NCBI GenBank assembly: GCA_964017235.1
Contig: OZ024936.1
Span: 9,400,496 to 9,464,495, forward strand
Direction of reading: 5' to 3'
DNA from: Sabellastarte sp. h YS-2021
Taxonomy: Eukaryota > Annelida > Polychaeta > Sabellida > Sabellidae
Length of the DNA stretch: 64,000 nucleotides
The translations under genes and the position numbers were made by a program. Below the pieces are notes generated by a model. The model was given only the letters and a program-made list of their open reading frames with translations. It was not told the origin of the DNA and ran no database searches. Positions 22,696-34,364 of the stretch are shown one piece after another. Within the stretch, counting starts at the first letter, position 1. Every line of letters starts with the position of its first letter.

Positions 22696-24935
22696 TTGGG
22701 TGTTTGGCGCTGGGTTACAGAGAATCGGCCAAAAGGAATATTTCCCATTAACTTTAGTTGGGGGATTTCCTGATGCATGTATAGCTACCTGTTGTCACCG
22801 ACGACCAAGCCGGCCGAAATGGCGGACACAGATTTTTTTGCACAGGTGGAGAGGGGGTGACCCCACGATCTTATACAATACAACAGGGTATGGGTTAAGT
22901 GGTTTATTTTTTGAGATACAGACATAAGCAACATTCCCCATTAATTTTAGTTGGGAGATTTCTGTAGCATGGGCTTACACGAGCCAAATTTTGGTTGGGG
23001 AAATAGGTCTGGATTTTTCTCCAGAAATAGCAAGGTCAGACCGCCACAAACTGATGCAATATAACAGGGTTGGGTGTTTGGGGCTTGCTTACAGAGAATC
23101 GGCCAAACAGAATATTTCCCATTGACTTTAGTTGGGGGATTTCTGATGTCACTGACCATGTCATCTTGACATTGTGGTGGACACAGATTTTTTTGCACAG
23201 GTGGGGAGGGGGTGACCCCACGATCTTATACAATACAACAGGGTATGGGTTAAGTGGTTTAATTTTTGAGATACAGACATAAGCAACATTCCCCATTAAT
23301 TTTAGTTGGGAGATTTCTGTAGCATGGGTACGTACCTTGCACGAGCCAAATTTTGGTCAGGGAAAAAGGTCTGGATTTTTCTCCAGAAATAGCAAGGTCA
23401 GGCCGCCAAAAACTGATGCAATATAACACGGTTGGGTGTTTGGTGCTTGCTTACAGAGAATCGGCCAAACGGAATATTTCCCATTGACTTTAGTTTGGGA
23501 ATTTCCAGATGAATGTATAGCTACCTGATGTCACTGACCAAGTCATCTGGCCATTATGGTGGACACAGACTTTTTGGTACAGGTGGGGAGGTGGTGACCC
23601 CACGATCTTATACAATACAACAGGGTATGGGTTAAGTGGTTTATTTTTTGAGATACAGACATAAGCAACATTCCCCATTAATTTTAGTTGGGAGATTTCT
23701 GTAGCATGGGTACGTACCTTACACGAGCCAAACTTTGGTCCGGCAAAAAGGTCTGGATTTTTCTCCAGAAATAGCAAGGTCAGGCCGCCACAAACTGATG
23801 CAATATAACAGGGTTGGGTGTTTGGCGCTGGATTACAGAGAATCGGCCAAAAGGAATATTTCCCATTGACTTTAGTTGGGAGATTTCCTGATGCATTTAT
23901 AGCTACCTGTTGTCACCGACGACCAAGCCGGCCGAAACGGCGGACACAGATTTTTTTGCACAGGTGGGGAGGGGGTGACCCCACGATCTTATACAATACA
24001 ACAGGGTATGGGTTAAGTGGTTTATTTTTTAAGATACAGACATAAGCAACATTCCCCATTAATTTTAGTTGGGAGATTTCTGTAGCATGGGTACGTACCT
24101 TACACGAACAAAATTTTGGTCGGGCAAAAAGGTCTGGATTTTTCTCCAGAAATAGCAAGGTCAGGCCACCACAAACTGATGCAATATAACAGGGTTGGGT
24201 GTTTGGCGCTGGGTTACAGAGAATCGGCCAAAAGGAACATTTCCCATTGACTTTAGTTGGCGGATTTCCAGATGCATGTATAGCTACCTGCTGTCACCGA
24301 CGACCAAGCCGGCCGAAGCGGAGGACACAGATTGTTTTGCACAGGTGGGGAGGGAGTGACCCCACGATCTTATACAATACAACAGGGTATGGGTTAAGTG
24401 GTTTAATTTTTGAGATACAGACATAAGCAACATTCCCCATTAATTTTAGTTGGGAGATTTCTGTAGCATGGGTACGTACCTTACACGAACAAAATATGGT
24501 CGGGGAAAAAGGTCTGGATTCTTCTCCAGAAATAGCAAGGTCAGGCCGCCACAAACTGATGCAATATAACAGGGTTGGGTGTTTGGCGCTGGGTTACAGA
24601 GAATCGGCCAAAAGGAATATTTCCCATTGACTTTAGTTGGGGGATTTCTGATGTCACTGACCATGTCATCTAGACATTGTGGTGGACACAGATTTTTTTG
24701 CACAGGTGGGGATGGGGTGGCCCCACGATCTTATACAATACAACAGGGTATGGGTTAAGTGTTTTTTTTTTTAGATACAGACATAAGCAACATTCCCCAT
24801 TAATTTTAGTTGGGAGATTTCTGTAGCATGGGTACGTACCTTACACGAACAAAATTTAGATCGGGGTAAAAGGTCTGGATTTTTCTCCAGAAATAGCAAG
24901 GTCAGGCCGCCACAAACTGATGCAATATAACAGGG
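22696..24935. repeat. Six-monomer block p'-f-g-l-m-n, copy 1 (2240 bp)
   Basis: Starts are 22696 p' (374 bp, palindrome core deleted), 23070 f (362 bp), 23432 g, 23814 l, 24195 m and 24575 n (361 bp). The same order and shared rare variants (for example GGGGAAATAGGTC in p' and TCATCTTGACATTG in f) recur 3761 bp downstream. Private changes here include CCATTATGGTGG near 23550 and AAAATATGGTC near 24490. Confidence 0.85.
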
Positions 24936-26456
24936 TTGGGTGTTTGGCGCTGGGTTACAGAGAATCGGCCAAAAGGAATATTTCCCATTGACTTTAGTCG
25001 GGGGATTTCCTGATGCATGTATAGCTACCTGCTGTCACCGACGACCAAGCCGGCCAAAACGGCGGACACAGATTTTTTTGCACAGGTGGGGAGGGGGTGA
25101 CCCCACGATCTTATACAATACAACAGAGTATGGGTTAAGTGGTTTATTTTTTGAGATACAGACATAAGCAACATTCCCCATTAATTTTAGTTGGGAGATT
25201 TCTGTAGCATGGGTACGTACCTTACACGAGCCAAACTTTGGTTGGGGAAAAAGGTCTGGATTTTTCTCCAGAAATAGCAAGATCAGGCCGCCACAAACTG
25301 ATGCAATATAACAGGGTTGGGTGTTTGGGGCTTACTTACAGAGAATCGGCCAAACGGAATATTTCCCATTCACTTTAGTTGGGGGATTTCCAGATGCATG
25401 TATAGCTACCTGTTGTCACCGACGACCAAGCCGGCCGAAGCGGAGGACACAGATTTTTTTGCACAGGTGGGGAGGGGGTGACCCCACGATCTTATACAAT
25501 ACAACAGGGTATGGGTTAAGTGGTTTATTTTTTGAGATACAGACATAAGCAACATTCCCCATTAATTTTAGATGGGAGATTTCTGTAGCATGGGTACGTA
25601 CCTTACACGAGCCAAACTTTGGTCGGGGAAAAAGGTCTGGATTTTTCTCCAGAAATAGCAAGGTCAGGCCACCACAAACTGATGCAATATAACAGGGTTG
25701 GGTGTTTAGCGCTGGGTTACAGAGAATCGGCCAAAAGGAATATTTCCCATTCACTTTAGTTGGGGGATTTCCAGATGCATGTATAGCTACCTGTTGTCAC
25801 CGACGACCAAGCCGGCCGAAGCGGAGGACACAGATTTTTTTGCACAGGTGGGGAGGGGGTGACCCCACGATCTTATACAATACAACAGGGTATGGGTTAA
25901 GTGGTTTATTTTTTGAGATACAGACATAAGCAACATTCCCCATTAATTTTAGTTGGGAGATTTATGTAGCATGGGTACGTACCTTACACGAGCCAAACTT
26001 TGGTCGAGGAAAAAGGTCTGGATTTTTCTCCAGAAATAGCAAGGTCAGGCCGCCACAAACTGATGCAATATAACAGGGTTGGGTGTTTAGCGCTGGGTTA
26101 CAGAGAATCGGCCAAAAGGAATATTTCCCATTGACTTTAGTTGGGGGATTTCCAGATGCATGTATAGCTACCTGTTGTCACCGACGACCAAGCCAGCCGA
26201 AGCGGAGGACACAGATTTTTTTGCACAGGTGGGGATGGGTGGCCCCACGATCTTATACAATACAACAGGGTATGGGTTAAGTGTTTTTTTTTGAGATACA
26301 GACATAAGCAACATTCCCCATTAATTTTAGTTGGGAGATTTCTGTAGCATGGGTACATACCTTACACAAACAAAATTTTGGTCGGGGTAAAAGGTCTGGA
26401 TTTTTCTCCAGAAATAGCAAGGTCAGGCCGCCACAAACTGATGCAATATAACAGGG
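24936..26456. repeat. Four monomers d-e-j-k between the two p'-to-n blocks
   Basis: Starts are 24936 d, 25317 e, 25698 j and 26079 k. They match the d-e-j-k run of the long blocks (5615-7136, 15880-17401). The k monomer is 378 bp because its G-rich segment is shortened (GGGGATGGGTGGCCCC) and its T-tract has nine T. Together with the preceding block they form a ten-monomer, 3761-bp period. Confidence 0.8.
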
Positions 26457-28697
26457 TTGGGTGTTTGGCGCTGGGTTACAGAGAATCGGCCAAAAGGAAT
26501 ATTTCCCATTAACTTTAGTTGAGGAATTTCCTGATGCATGTATAGCTACCTGTTGTCACCGACGACCAAGCCGGCCGAAATGGCGGACACAGATTTTTTT
26601 GCACAGGTGGAGAGGGGGTGACCCCACGATCTTATACAATACAACAGGGTATGGGTTAAGTGGTTTATTTTTTGAGATACAGACATAAGCAACCTTCCCC
26701 ATTAATTTTAGTTGGGAGATTTCTGTAGCATGGGCTTACACGAGCCAAATTTTGGTTGGGGAAATAGGTCTGGATTTTTCTCCAGAAATAGCAAGGTCAG
26801 ACCGACACAAACTGATGCAATATAACAGGGTTGGGTGTTTGGGGCTTGCTTACAGAGAATCGGCCAAACAGAATATTTCCCATAGACTTTAGTTGGGGGA
26901 TTTCTGATGTCACTGACCATGTCATCTTGACATTGTGGTGGACACAGATTTTTTTGCACAGGTGGGGAGGGGGTGACCCCACGATCTTATACAATACAAC
27001 AGGGTATGGGTTAAGTGGTTTAATTTTTGAGATACAGACATAAGCAACATTCCCCATTAATTTTAGTTGGGAGATTTCTGTAGCATGGGTACGTACCTTG
27101 CACGAGCCAAATTTTGGTCAGGGAAAAAGGTCTGGATTTTTCTCCAGAAATAGCAAGGTCAGGCCGCCAAAAACTGATGCAATATAACAGGGTTGGGTGT
27201 TTGGTGCTTGCTTACAGAGAATCGGCCAAACGGAATATTTCCCATTGACTTTAGTTTGGGAATTTCCAGATGAATGTATAGCTACCTGATGTCACTGACC
27301 AAGTCATCTGGCCATTGTGGTGGACACAGACTTTTTGGCACAGGTGGGGAGGTGGTGACCCCACGATCTTATACAATACAACAGGGTATGGGTTAAGTGG
27401 TTTATTTTTTGAGATACAGACATAAGCAACATTCCCCATTAATTTTAGTTGGGAGATTTCTGTAGCATGGGTACGTACCTTACACGAGCCAAACTTTGGT
27501 CCGGCAAAAAGGTCTGGATTTTTCTCCAGAAATAGCAAGGTCAGGCCGCCACAAACTGATGCAATATAACAGGGTTGGGTGTTTGGCGCTGGATTACAGA
27601 GAATCGGCCAAAAGGAATATTTCCCATTGACTTTAGTTGGGAGATTTCCTGATGCATTTATAGCTACCTGTTGTCACCGACGACCAAGCCGGCCGAAACG
27701 GCGGACACAGATTTTTTTGCACAGGTGGGGAGGGGGTGACCCCACGATCTTATACAATACAACAGGGTATGGGTTAAGTGGTTTATTTTTTAAGATACAG
27801 ACATAAGCAACATTCCCCATTAATTTTAGTTGGGAGATTTCTGTAGCATGGGTACGTACCTTACACGAACAAAATTTTGGTCGGGCAAAAAGGTCTGGAT
27901 TTTTCTCCAGAAATAGCAAGGTCAGGCCACCACAAACTGATGCAATATAACAGGGTTGGGTGTTTGGCGCTGGGTTACAGAGAATCGGCCAAAAGGAACA
28001 TTTCCCATTGACTTTAGTTGGCGGATTTCCAGATGCATGTATAGCTACCTGCTGTCACCGACGACCAAGCCGGCCGAAGCGGAGGACACAGATTGTTTTG
28101 CACAGGTGGGGAGGGAGTGACCCCACGATCTTATACAATACAACAGGGTATGGGTTAAGTGGTTTAATTTTTGAGATACAGACATAAGCAACATTCCCCA
28201 TTAATTTTAGTTGGGAGATTTCTGTAGCATGGGTACGTACCTTACACGAACAAAATTTGGTCGGGGAAAAAGGTCTGGATTCTTCTCCAGAAATAGCAAG
28301 GTCAGGCCGCCACAAACTGATGCAATATAACAGGGTTGGGTGTTTGGCGCTGGGTTACAGAGAATCGGCCAAAAGGAATATTTCCCATTGACTTTAGTTG
28401 GGGGATTTCTGATGTCACTGACCATGTCATCTAGACATTGTGGTGGACACAGATTTTTTTGCACAGGTGGGGATGGGGTGGCCCCACGATCTTATACAAT
28501 ACAACAGGGTATGGGTTAAGTGTTTTTTTTTTTGAGATACAGACATAAGCAACATTCCCCATTAATTTTAGTTGGGAGATTTCTGTAGCATGGGTACGTA
28601 CCTTACACGAACAAAATTTAGATCGGGGTAAAAGGTCTGGATTTTTCTCCAGAAATAGCAAGGTCAGGCCGCCACAAACTGATGCAATATAACAGGG
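26457..28697. repeat. Six-monomer block p'-f-g-l-m-n, copy 2 (2241 bp)
   Basis: Starts are 26457 p' (374 bp), 26831 f, 27193 g, 27575 l, 27956 m and 28336 n (362 bp, eleven-T tract). It aligns with 22696-24935 at an offset of 3761 bp. Differences noticed include GTTGAGGAATTTCC near 26520, CAACCTTCCCC near 26692 and CCCATAGACTTT near 26880. After n, this copy continues with o at 28698 whereas copy 1 continues with d at 24936. Confidence 0.85.
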
Positions 28698-29970
28698 TTG
28701 GGTGTTTGGCGCTGGGTTACAGAGAATCGGCCAAAAGGAATATTTCCCATTGACTTTAGTTGGGGGATTTCCAGATGCATGTATAGCTACCTGTTGTCAC
28801 CGACGACCAAGCCGGCCGAAGCGGAGGACACAGATTTTTTTGCACAGGTGGGGAGGGGGTGGCCCCACGATCTTATACAATACAACAGGGTATGGGTTAA
28901 GTGGTTTATTTTTTGAGATACAGACATAAGCAACATTCCCCATTAATTTTAGTTGGGAGATTTCTGTAGCATGGGTACGTACCTTACACGAACAAAATTT
29001 TGGTCGAGGGAAAAGGTCTGGATTTTTCTCCAGAAATAGCAAGGTCAGGCCGCCACAAACTGATGCAATATAACAGGGTTGGGTGTTTGGCGCTGGGTTA
29101 CAGAGAATGGGCCAAAAGGAATATTTCCCATTGACTTTAGTCGGGGGATTTCCTGATGCATGTATAGCTACCTGCTGTCACCGACGACCAAGCCGGCCGA
29201 AACGGCGGACACAGATTTTTTTGCACAGGTGGGGAGGGGGTGACCCCACGATCTTATACAATACAACAGAGTATGGGTTAAGTGGTTTATTTTTTGAGAT
29301 ACAGACATAAGCAACATTCCCCATTAATTTTAGTTGGGAGATTTCTGTAGCATGGGTACGTACCTTACACGAGCCAAACTTTGGTCGGGGAAAAAGGTCT
29401 GGATTTTTCTCCAGAAATAGCAAGGTCAGGCCGCCACAAACTGATGCAATATAACAGGGTTGGGTGTTTGGTGCTTGCTTACAGAGAATCGGCCAAACGG
29501 AATATTTCCCATTCACTTTAGTTGGGGGATTTCCAGATGCATGTATAGCTACCTGTTGTCACCGACGACCAAGCCGGCCGAAGCGGAGGACACAGATTTT
29601 TTTGCACAGGTGGGGAGGGGGTGACCCCACGATCTTATACAATACAACAGAGTATGGGTTAAGTGGTTTATTTTTTGAGATACAGACATAAGCAACATTC
29701 CCCATTAATTTTAGATGGGAGATTTCTGTAGCATGGGTACGTACCTTACACGAGCCAAACTTTGGTCGGGGAAAAAGGTCTGGATTTTTCTCCAGAAATA
29801 GCAAGGTCAGGCCGCCACAAACTGATGCAATATAACAGGGTTGGGTGTTTAGCGCTGGGTTACAGAGAATCGGCCAAAAGGAATATTTCCCATTGACTTT
29901 AGTTGGGGGATTTCCTGATGCATGTATAGCTACCTGTTGTCACCGACGACCAAGCCGGCCGAAATGGCGG
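28698..29970. repeat. Left flank of the homogeneous HOR array: o-d'-e-(j/p')
   Basis: Starts are 28698 o, 29079 d', 29460 e and 29841 j/p'. Markers are GGTCGAGGGAAAA at the end of o, GAGAATGGGCC in d', and CAGAGTATGG with TTTTAGATGGG in e. The same markers recur on the other side of the HOR array at 60079, 60460 and 63083, so the two flanks are homologous. Confidence 0.8.
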
Positions 29971-30214
29971 ACACAGATTTTTTTGCACAGGTGGGGAGGG
30001 GGTGACCCCACGATCTTTTACAATACAACAGGGTATGGGTTAAGTGGTTTATTTTTTGAGATACAGACATAAGCAACATTCCCCATTAATTTTAGTTGGG
30101 AGATTTCTGTAGCATGGGCTTACACGAGCCAAATTTTGGTTGGGGAAAAAGGTCTGGATTTTTCTCCAGAAATAGCAAGGTCAGGCCGCCACAAACTGAT
30201 GCAATATAACAGGG
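29841..30214. repeat. Boundary monomer with j/k-type head, p'-type body and HOR-type tail (374 bp)
   Basis: The head TTTAGCGCTGGG is j or k type, and CCTGATGCATGT with GAAATGGCGG is p' type. From GATCTTTTAC (near 30012) onward it matches the e* monomer of the 3024-bp unit, including the seven-base deletion GCATGGGCTTACACG and GGTTGGGGAAAA. GATCTTTTAC is otherwise seen only in e*. The HOR array therefore begins inside this monomer, between about 29971 and 30015. Confidence 0.75.
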
Positions 30215-31340
30215 TTGGGTGTTTGGGGCTTGCTTACAGAGAATCGGCCAAACAGAATATTTCCCATTGACTTTAGTTGGGGGATTTCTGATGTCACTGA
30301 CCACGTCATCTAGACATTGTGGTGGACACAGATTTTTTTGCACAGGTGGGGAGGGGGTGACCCCACGATCTTATACAATACAACAGGGTATGGGTTAAGT
30401 GGTTTAATTTTTGAGATACAGACATAAGCAACATTCCCCATTAATTTTAGTTGGGAGATTTCTGTAGCATGGGTACGTACCTTGCACGAGCAAAATTTTG
30501 GTCGGGGAAAAAGGTCTGGATTTTTCTCCAGAAATAGCAAGGTCAGGCCGCCAAAAACTGATGCAATATAACAGGGTTGGGTGTTTGGGGCTTGCTTACA
30601 AAGAATCGGCCAAACGGAATATTTCCCATTGACTTTAGTTTGGGAATTTCCAGATGAATGTATAGCTACCTGATGTCACTGACCAAGTCATCTGGCCATT
30701 GTGGTGGACACAGACTTTTTGGCACAGGTGGGGAGGTGGTGACCCCACGATCTTATACAATACAACAGGGTATGGGTTAAGTGGTTTATTTTTTGAGATA
30801 CAGACATAAGCAACATTCCCCATTAATATTAGTTGGGAGATTTCTGTAGCATGGGTACGTACCTTACACGAGCCAAACTTTGGTCCGGCAAAAAGGTCTG
30901 GATTTTTCTCCAGAAATAGCAAGGTCAGGCCGCCACAAACTGATGCAATATAACAGGGTTGGGTGTTTGGGGCTTGCTTACAGAGAATCGGCCAAACGGA
31001 ATATTTCCCATTGACTTTAGTTTGGGAATTTCCAGATGAATGTATAGCTACCTGATGTCACTGACCAAGTCATCTGGCCATTGTGGTGGACACAGACTTT
31101 TTGGCACAGGTGGGGAGGTGGTGACCCCACGATCTTATACTATACAACAGGGTATGGGTTAAGTGGTTTATTTTTTGAGATACAGACATAAGCAACATTC
31201 CCCATTAATTTTAGTTGGGAGATTTCTGTAGCATGGGTACGTACCTTACACGAGCCAAACTTTGGTCCGACAAAAAGGTCTGGATTTTTCTCCAGAAATA
31301 GCAAGGTCAGGCCGCCACAAACTGATGCAATATAACAGGG
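29971..31340. repeat. HOR copy 0 (partial: e* tail, f, g, h)
   Basis: Starts are the e* tail from about 29971, f at 30215, g at 30577 and h at 30959. h carries TATACTATAC and GGTCCGACAAAA as in the full units. The a, b, c, d and e* head portions are absent because of the boundary chimera. Confidence 0.85.
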
Positions 31341-31721
31341 TTGGGTGTTTGGCGCTGGGTTACAGAGAATCGGCCAAAAGGAATATTTCCCATTGACTTT
31401 AGTTGGGAGATTTCCTGATGCATTTATAGCTACCTGATGTCACCGACGACCAAGCCGGCCGAAACGGCGGACACAGATTTTTTTGCACAGGTGGGGAGGG
31501 GGTGACCCCACGATCTTATACAATGCAACAGGGTATGGGTTAAGTGGTTTAATTTTTGAGATACAGACATAAGCAACATTCCCCATTAATTTTAGTTGGG
31601 AGATTTCTGTAGCATGGGTACGTACCTTACACGAACAAAATTTTGGTCGGGCAAAAAGGTCTGGATTTTTCTCCAGAAATAGCAAGGTCAGGCCACCACA
31701 AACTGATGCAATATAACAGGG
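31341..31721. repeat. HOR monomer a (381 bp)
   Basis: Markers are GGGAGATTTCCTGATGCATTT, CTACCTGATGTCACC, GAAACGGCGG, ACAATGCAAC, TTTAATTTTTGAG, GGTCGGGCAAAA and a CCACCACAAA end. It carries the CpG-rich module. Confidence 0.9.
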
Positions 31722-32102
31722 TTGGGTGTTTGGCGCTGGGTTACAGAGAATCGGCCAAAAGGAACATTTCCCATTGACTTTAGTTGGGGGATTTCCAGAT
31801 GCATGTATAGCTACCTGTTGTCACCGACGACCAAGCCGGCCGAAGTGGAGGACACAGATTGTTTTGCACAGGTGGGGAGGGGGTGGCCCCACGATCTTAT
31901 ACAATACAACAGGGTATGGGTTAAGTGGTTTATTTTTTGAGATACAGACATAAGCAACATTCCCCATTAATTTTAGTTGGGAGATTTCTGTAGCATGGGT
32001 ACGTACCTTACACGAACAAAATTTTGGTCGGGGGAAAAGGTCTGGATTTTTCTCCAGAAATAGCAAGGTCAGGCCGCCACAAACTGATGCAATATAACAG
32101 GG
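31722..32102. repeat. HOR monomer b (381 bp)
   Basis: Markers are GGAACATTTC, CCAGATGCATG, GAAGTGGAGG, TTGTTTTGCAC, GTGGCCCC and CGAACAAAATTTT with GGTCGGGGG. It carries the CpG-rich module. Confidence 0.9.
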
Positions 32103-32483
32103 TTGGGTGTTTGGCGCTGGGTTACAGAGAATTGGCCAAAAGGAATATTTCCCATTGACTTTAGTCGGGGGATTTCCTGATGCATGTATAGCTACCTGCT
32201 GTCACCGACGACCAAGCCGGCCGAAACGGCGGACACAGATTGTTTTGCACAGGTGGGGAGGGGGTGACCCCACGATCTTATACAATACAACAGGGTATGG
32301 GTTAAGTGGTTTATTTTTTGAGATACAGACATAAGCAACATTCCCCATTAATTTTAGTTGGGAGATTTCTGTAGCATGGGTACGTACCTTACACGAGCCA
32401 AACTTTGGTCGGGGGAAAAGGTCTGGATTTTTCTCCAGAAATAGCAAGGTCAGGCCGCCACAAACTGATGCAATATAACAGAG
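32103..32483. repeat. HOR monomer c (381 bp)
   Basis: Markers are GAGAATTGGCC, TTTAGTCGGGGG, CCTGATGCATG, CTGCTG, GAAACGGCGG, TTGTTTTG and CGAGCCAAACTTTGG. The junction to d reads CAGAGTTGGG. In the older blocks an i monomer follows c; in the HOR, d follows directly. Confidence 0.9.
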
Positions 32484-32864
32484 TTGGGTGTTTGGCGGTG
32501 GGTTACAGAGAATCGGCCAAAAGGAATATTTCCCATTGACTTTAGTCGGGGGATTTCCTGATGCATGTATAGCTACCTGCTGTCACCGACGACCAAGCCG
32601 GCCAAAACGGCGGACACAGATTTTTTTGCACAGGTGGGGAGGGGGTGACCCCACGATCTTATACAATACAACAGAGTATGGGTTAAGTGGTTTATTTTTT
32701 GAGATACAGACATAAGCAACATTCCCCATTAATTTTAGTTGGGAGATTTCTGTAGCATGGGTACGTACCTTACACGAGCCAAACTTTGGTCGTGGAAAAA
32801 GGTCTGGATTTTTCTCCAGAAATAGCAAGGTCAGGCCGCCACAAACTGATGCAATATAACAGGG
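32484..32864. repeat. HOR monomer d (381 bp)
   Basis: Markers are GGCGGTGGG, TTTAGTCGGGGG, CTGCTG, GCCAAAACGGCGG, CAGAGTATGG and the HOR-specific GGTCGTGGAAAA at about 32789. It carries the CpG-rich module. Confidence 0.9.
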
Positions 32865-33238
32865 TTGGGTGTTTGGGGCTTGCTTACAGAGAATCGGCCA
32901 AACGGAATATTTCCCATTCACTTTAGTTGGGGGATTTCCAGATGCATGTATAGCTACCTGTTGTCACCGACGACCAAGCCGGCCGAAGCGGAGGACACAG
33001 ATTTTTTTGCACAGGTGGGGAGGGGGTGACCCCACGATCTTTTACAATACAACAGGGTATGGGTTAAGTGGTTTATTTTTTGAGATACAGACATAAGCAA
33101 CATTCCCCATTAATTTTAGTTGGGAGATTTCTGTAGCATGGGCTTACACGAGCCAAATTTTGGTTGGGGAAAAAGGTCTGGATTTTTCTCCAGAAATAGC
33201 AAGGTCAGGCCGCCACAAACTGATGCAATATAACAGGG
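32865..33238. repeat. HOR monomer e* (374 bp, e head with palindrome-deleted tail)
   Basis: The head is type e (GGGGCTTGC, CCAAACGG, CCCATTCACTTT, CCAGATGCATG, GAAGCGGAGG). The tail, from GATCTTTTAC, matches the boundary monomer at 29841 and the p' family, with the seven-base core of the palindrome missing (GCATGGGCTTACACG) and GGTTGGGGAAAA. Full-length e monomers (381 bp, palindrome intact) are at 2188, 5996, 13594, 16261 and 59318. e* is therefore a chimera fixed in the HOR. Confidence 0.85.
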
Positions 33239-33600
33239 TTGGGTGTTTGGGGCTTGCTTACAGAGAATCGGCCAAACAGAATATTTCCCATTGACTTTAG
33301 TTGGGGGATTTCTGATGTCACTGACCACGTCATCTAGACATTGTGGTGGACACAGATTTTTTTGCACAGGTGGGGAGGGGGTGACCCCACGATCTTATAC
33401 AATACAACAGGGTATGGGTTAAGTGGTTTAATTTTTGAGATACAGACATAAGCAACATTCCCCATTAATTTTAGTTGGGAGATTTCTGTAGCATGGGTAC
33501 GTACCTTGCACGAGCAAAATTTTGGTCGGGGAAAAAGGTCTGGATTTTTCTCCAGAAATAGCAAGGTCAGGCCGCCAAAAACTGATGCAATATAACAGGG
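33239..33600. repeat. HOR monomer f (362 bp, 20-bp deletion)
   Basis: After GGGGGATTTC the sequence goes directly to TGATGTCACTGACC. The 20 bases present at this place in g (CAGATG...CTACC) are missing. It carries the CpG-poor module CACTGACC...TCATCTAGACATTGTGG and ends CCAAAAACTG. A CCTTGCACGAGC variant marks the palindrome region. Confidence 0.9.
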
Positions 33601-33982
33601 TTGGGTGTTTGGGGCTTGCTTACAAAGAATCGGCCAAACGGAATATTTCCCATTGACTTTAGTTTGGGAATTTCCAGATGAATGTATAGCTACCTGATGT
33701 CACTGACCAAGTCATCTGGCCATTGTGGTGGACACAGACTTTTTGGCACAGGTGGGGAGGTGGTGACCCCACGATCTTATACAATACAACAGGGTATGGG
33801 TTAAGTGGTTTATTTTTTGAGATACAGACATAAGCAACATTCCCCATTAATATTAGTTGGGAGATTTCTGTAGCATGGGTACGTACCTTACACGAGCCAA
33901 ACTTTGGTCCGGCAAAAAGGTCTGGATTTTTCTCCAGAAATAGCAAGGTCAGGCCGCCACAAACTGATGCAATATAACAGGG
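33601..33982. repeat. HOR monomer g (382 bp)
   Basis: Markers are GCTTGCTTACAAAGAATC, TTTAGTTTGGGAATTTCC, CCAGATGAATG, CTGATGTCACTGACCAAG, TCATCTGGCCATTGTGG, CAGACTTTTTGGCAC, GGAGGTGGTG, TTAATATTAG and GGTCCGGCAAAA. It carries the CpG-poor module. Confidence 0.9.
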
Positions 33983-34364
33983 TTGGGTGTTTGGGGCTTG
34001 CTTACAGAGAATCGGCCAAACGGAATATTTCCCATTGACTTTAGTTTGGGAATTTCCAGATGAATGTATAGCTACCTGATGTCACTGACCAAGTCATCTG
34101 GCCATTGTGGTGGACACAGACTTTTTGGCACAGGTGGGGAGGTGGTGACCCCACGATCTTATACTATACAACAGGGTATGGGTTAAGTGGTTTATTTTTT
34201 GAGATACAGACATAAGCAACATTCCCCATTAATTTTAGTTGGGAGATTTCTGTAGCATGGGTACGTACCTTACACGAGCCAAACTTTGGTCCGACAAAAA
34301 GGTCTGGATTTTTCTCCAGAAATAGCAAGGTCAGGCCGCCACAAACTGATGCAATATAACAGGG
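33983..34364. repeat. HOR monomer h (382 bp)
   Basis: Very close to g but with TTACAGAGAATC, TTAATTTTAG, TATACTATAC and GGTCCGACAAAA. g and h look like a recent adjacent duplication of one type. h is the monomer missing from HOR copy 2. Confidence 0.9.

Larger units (their letters stand above)
31341..34364. repeat. HOR copy 1 (3024 bp, full 8-mer; reference)
   Basis: Monomers: a 31341, b 31722, c 32103, d 32484, e* 32865, f 33239, g 33601, h 33983. I use this copy as the reference; each of its monomers is described separately. Confidence 0.95.
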
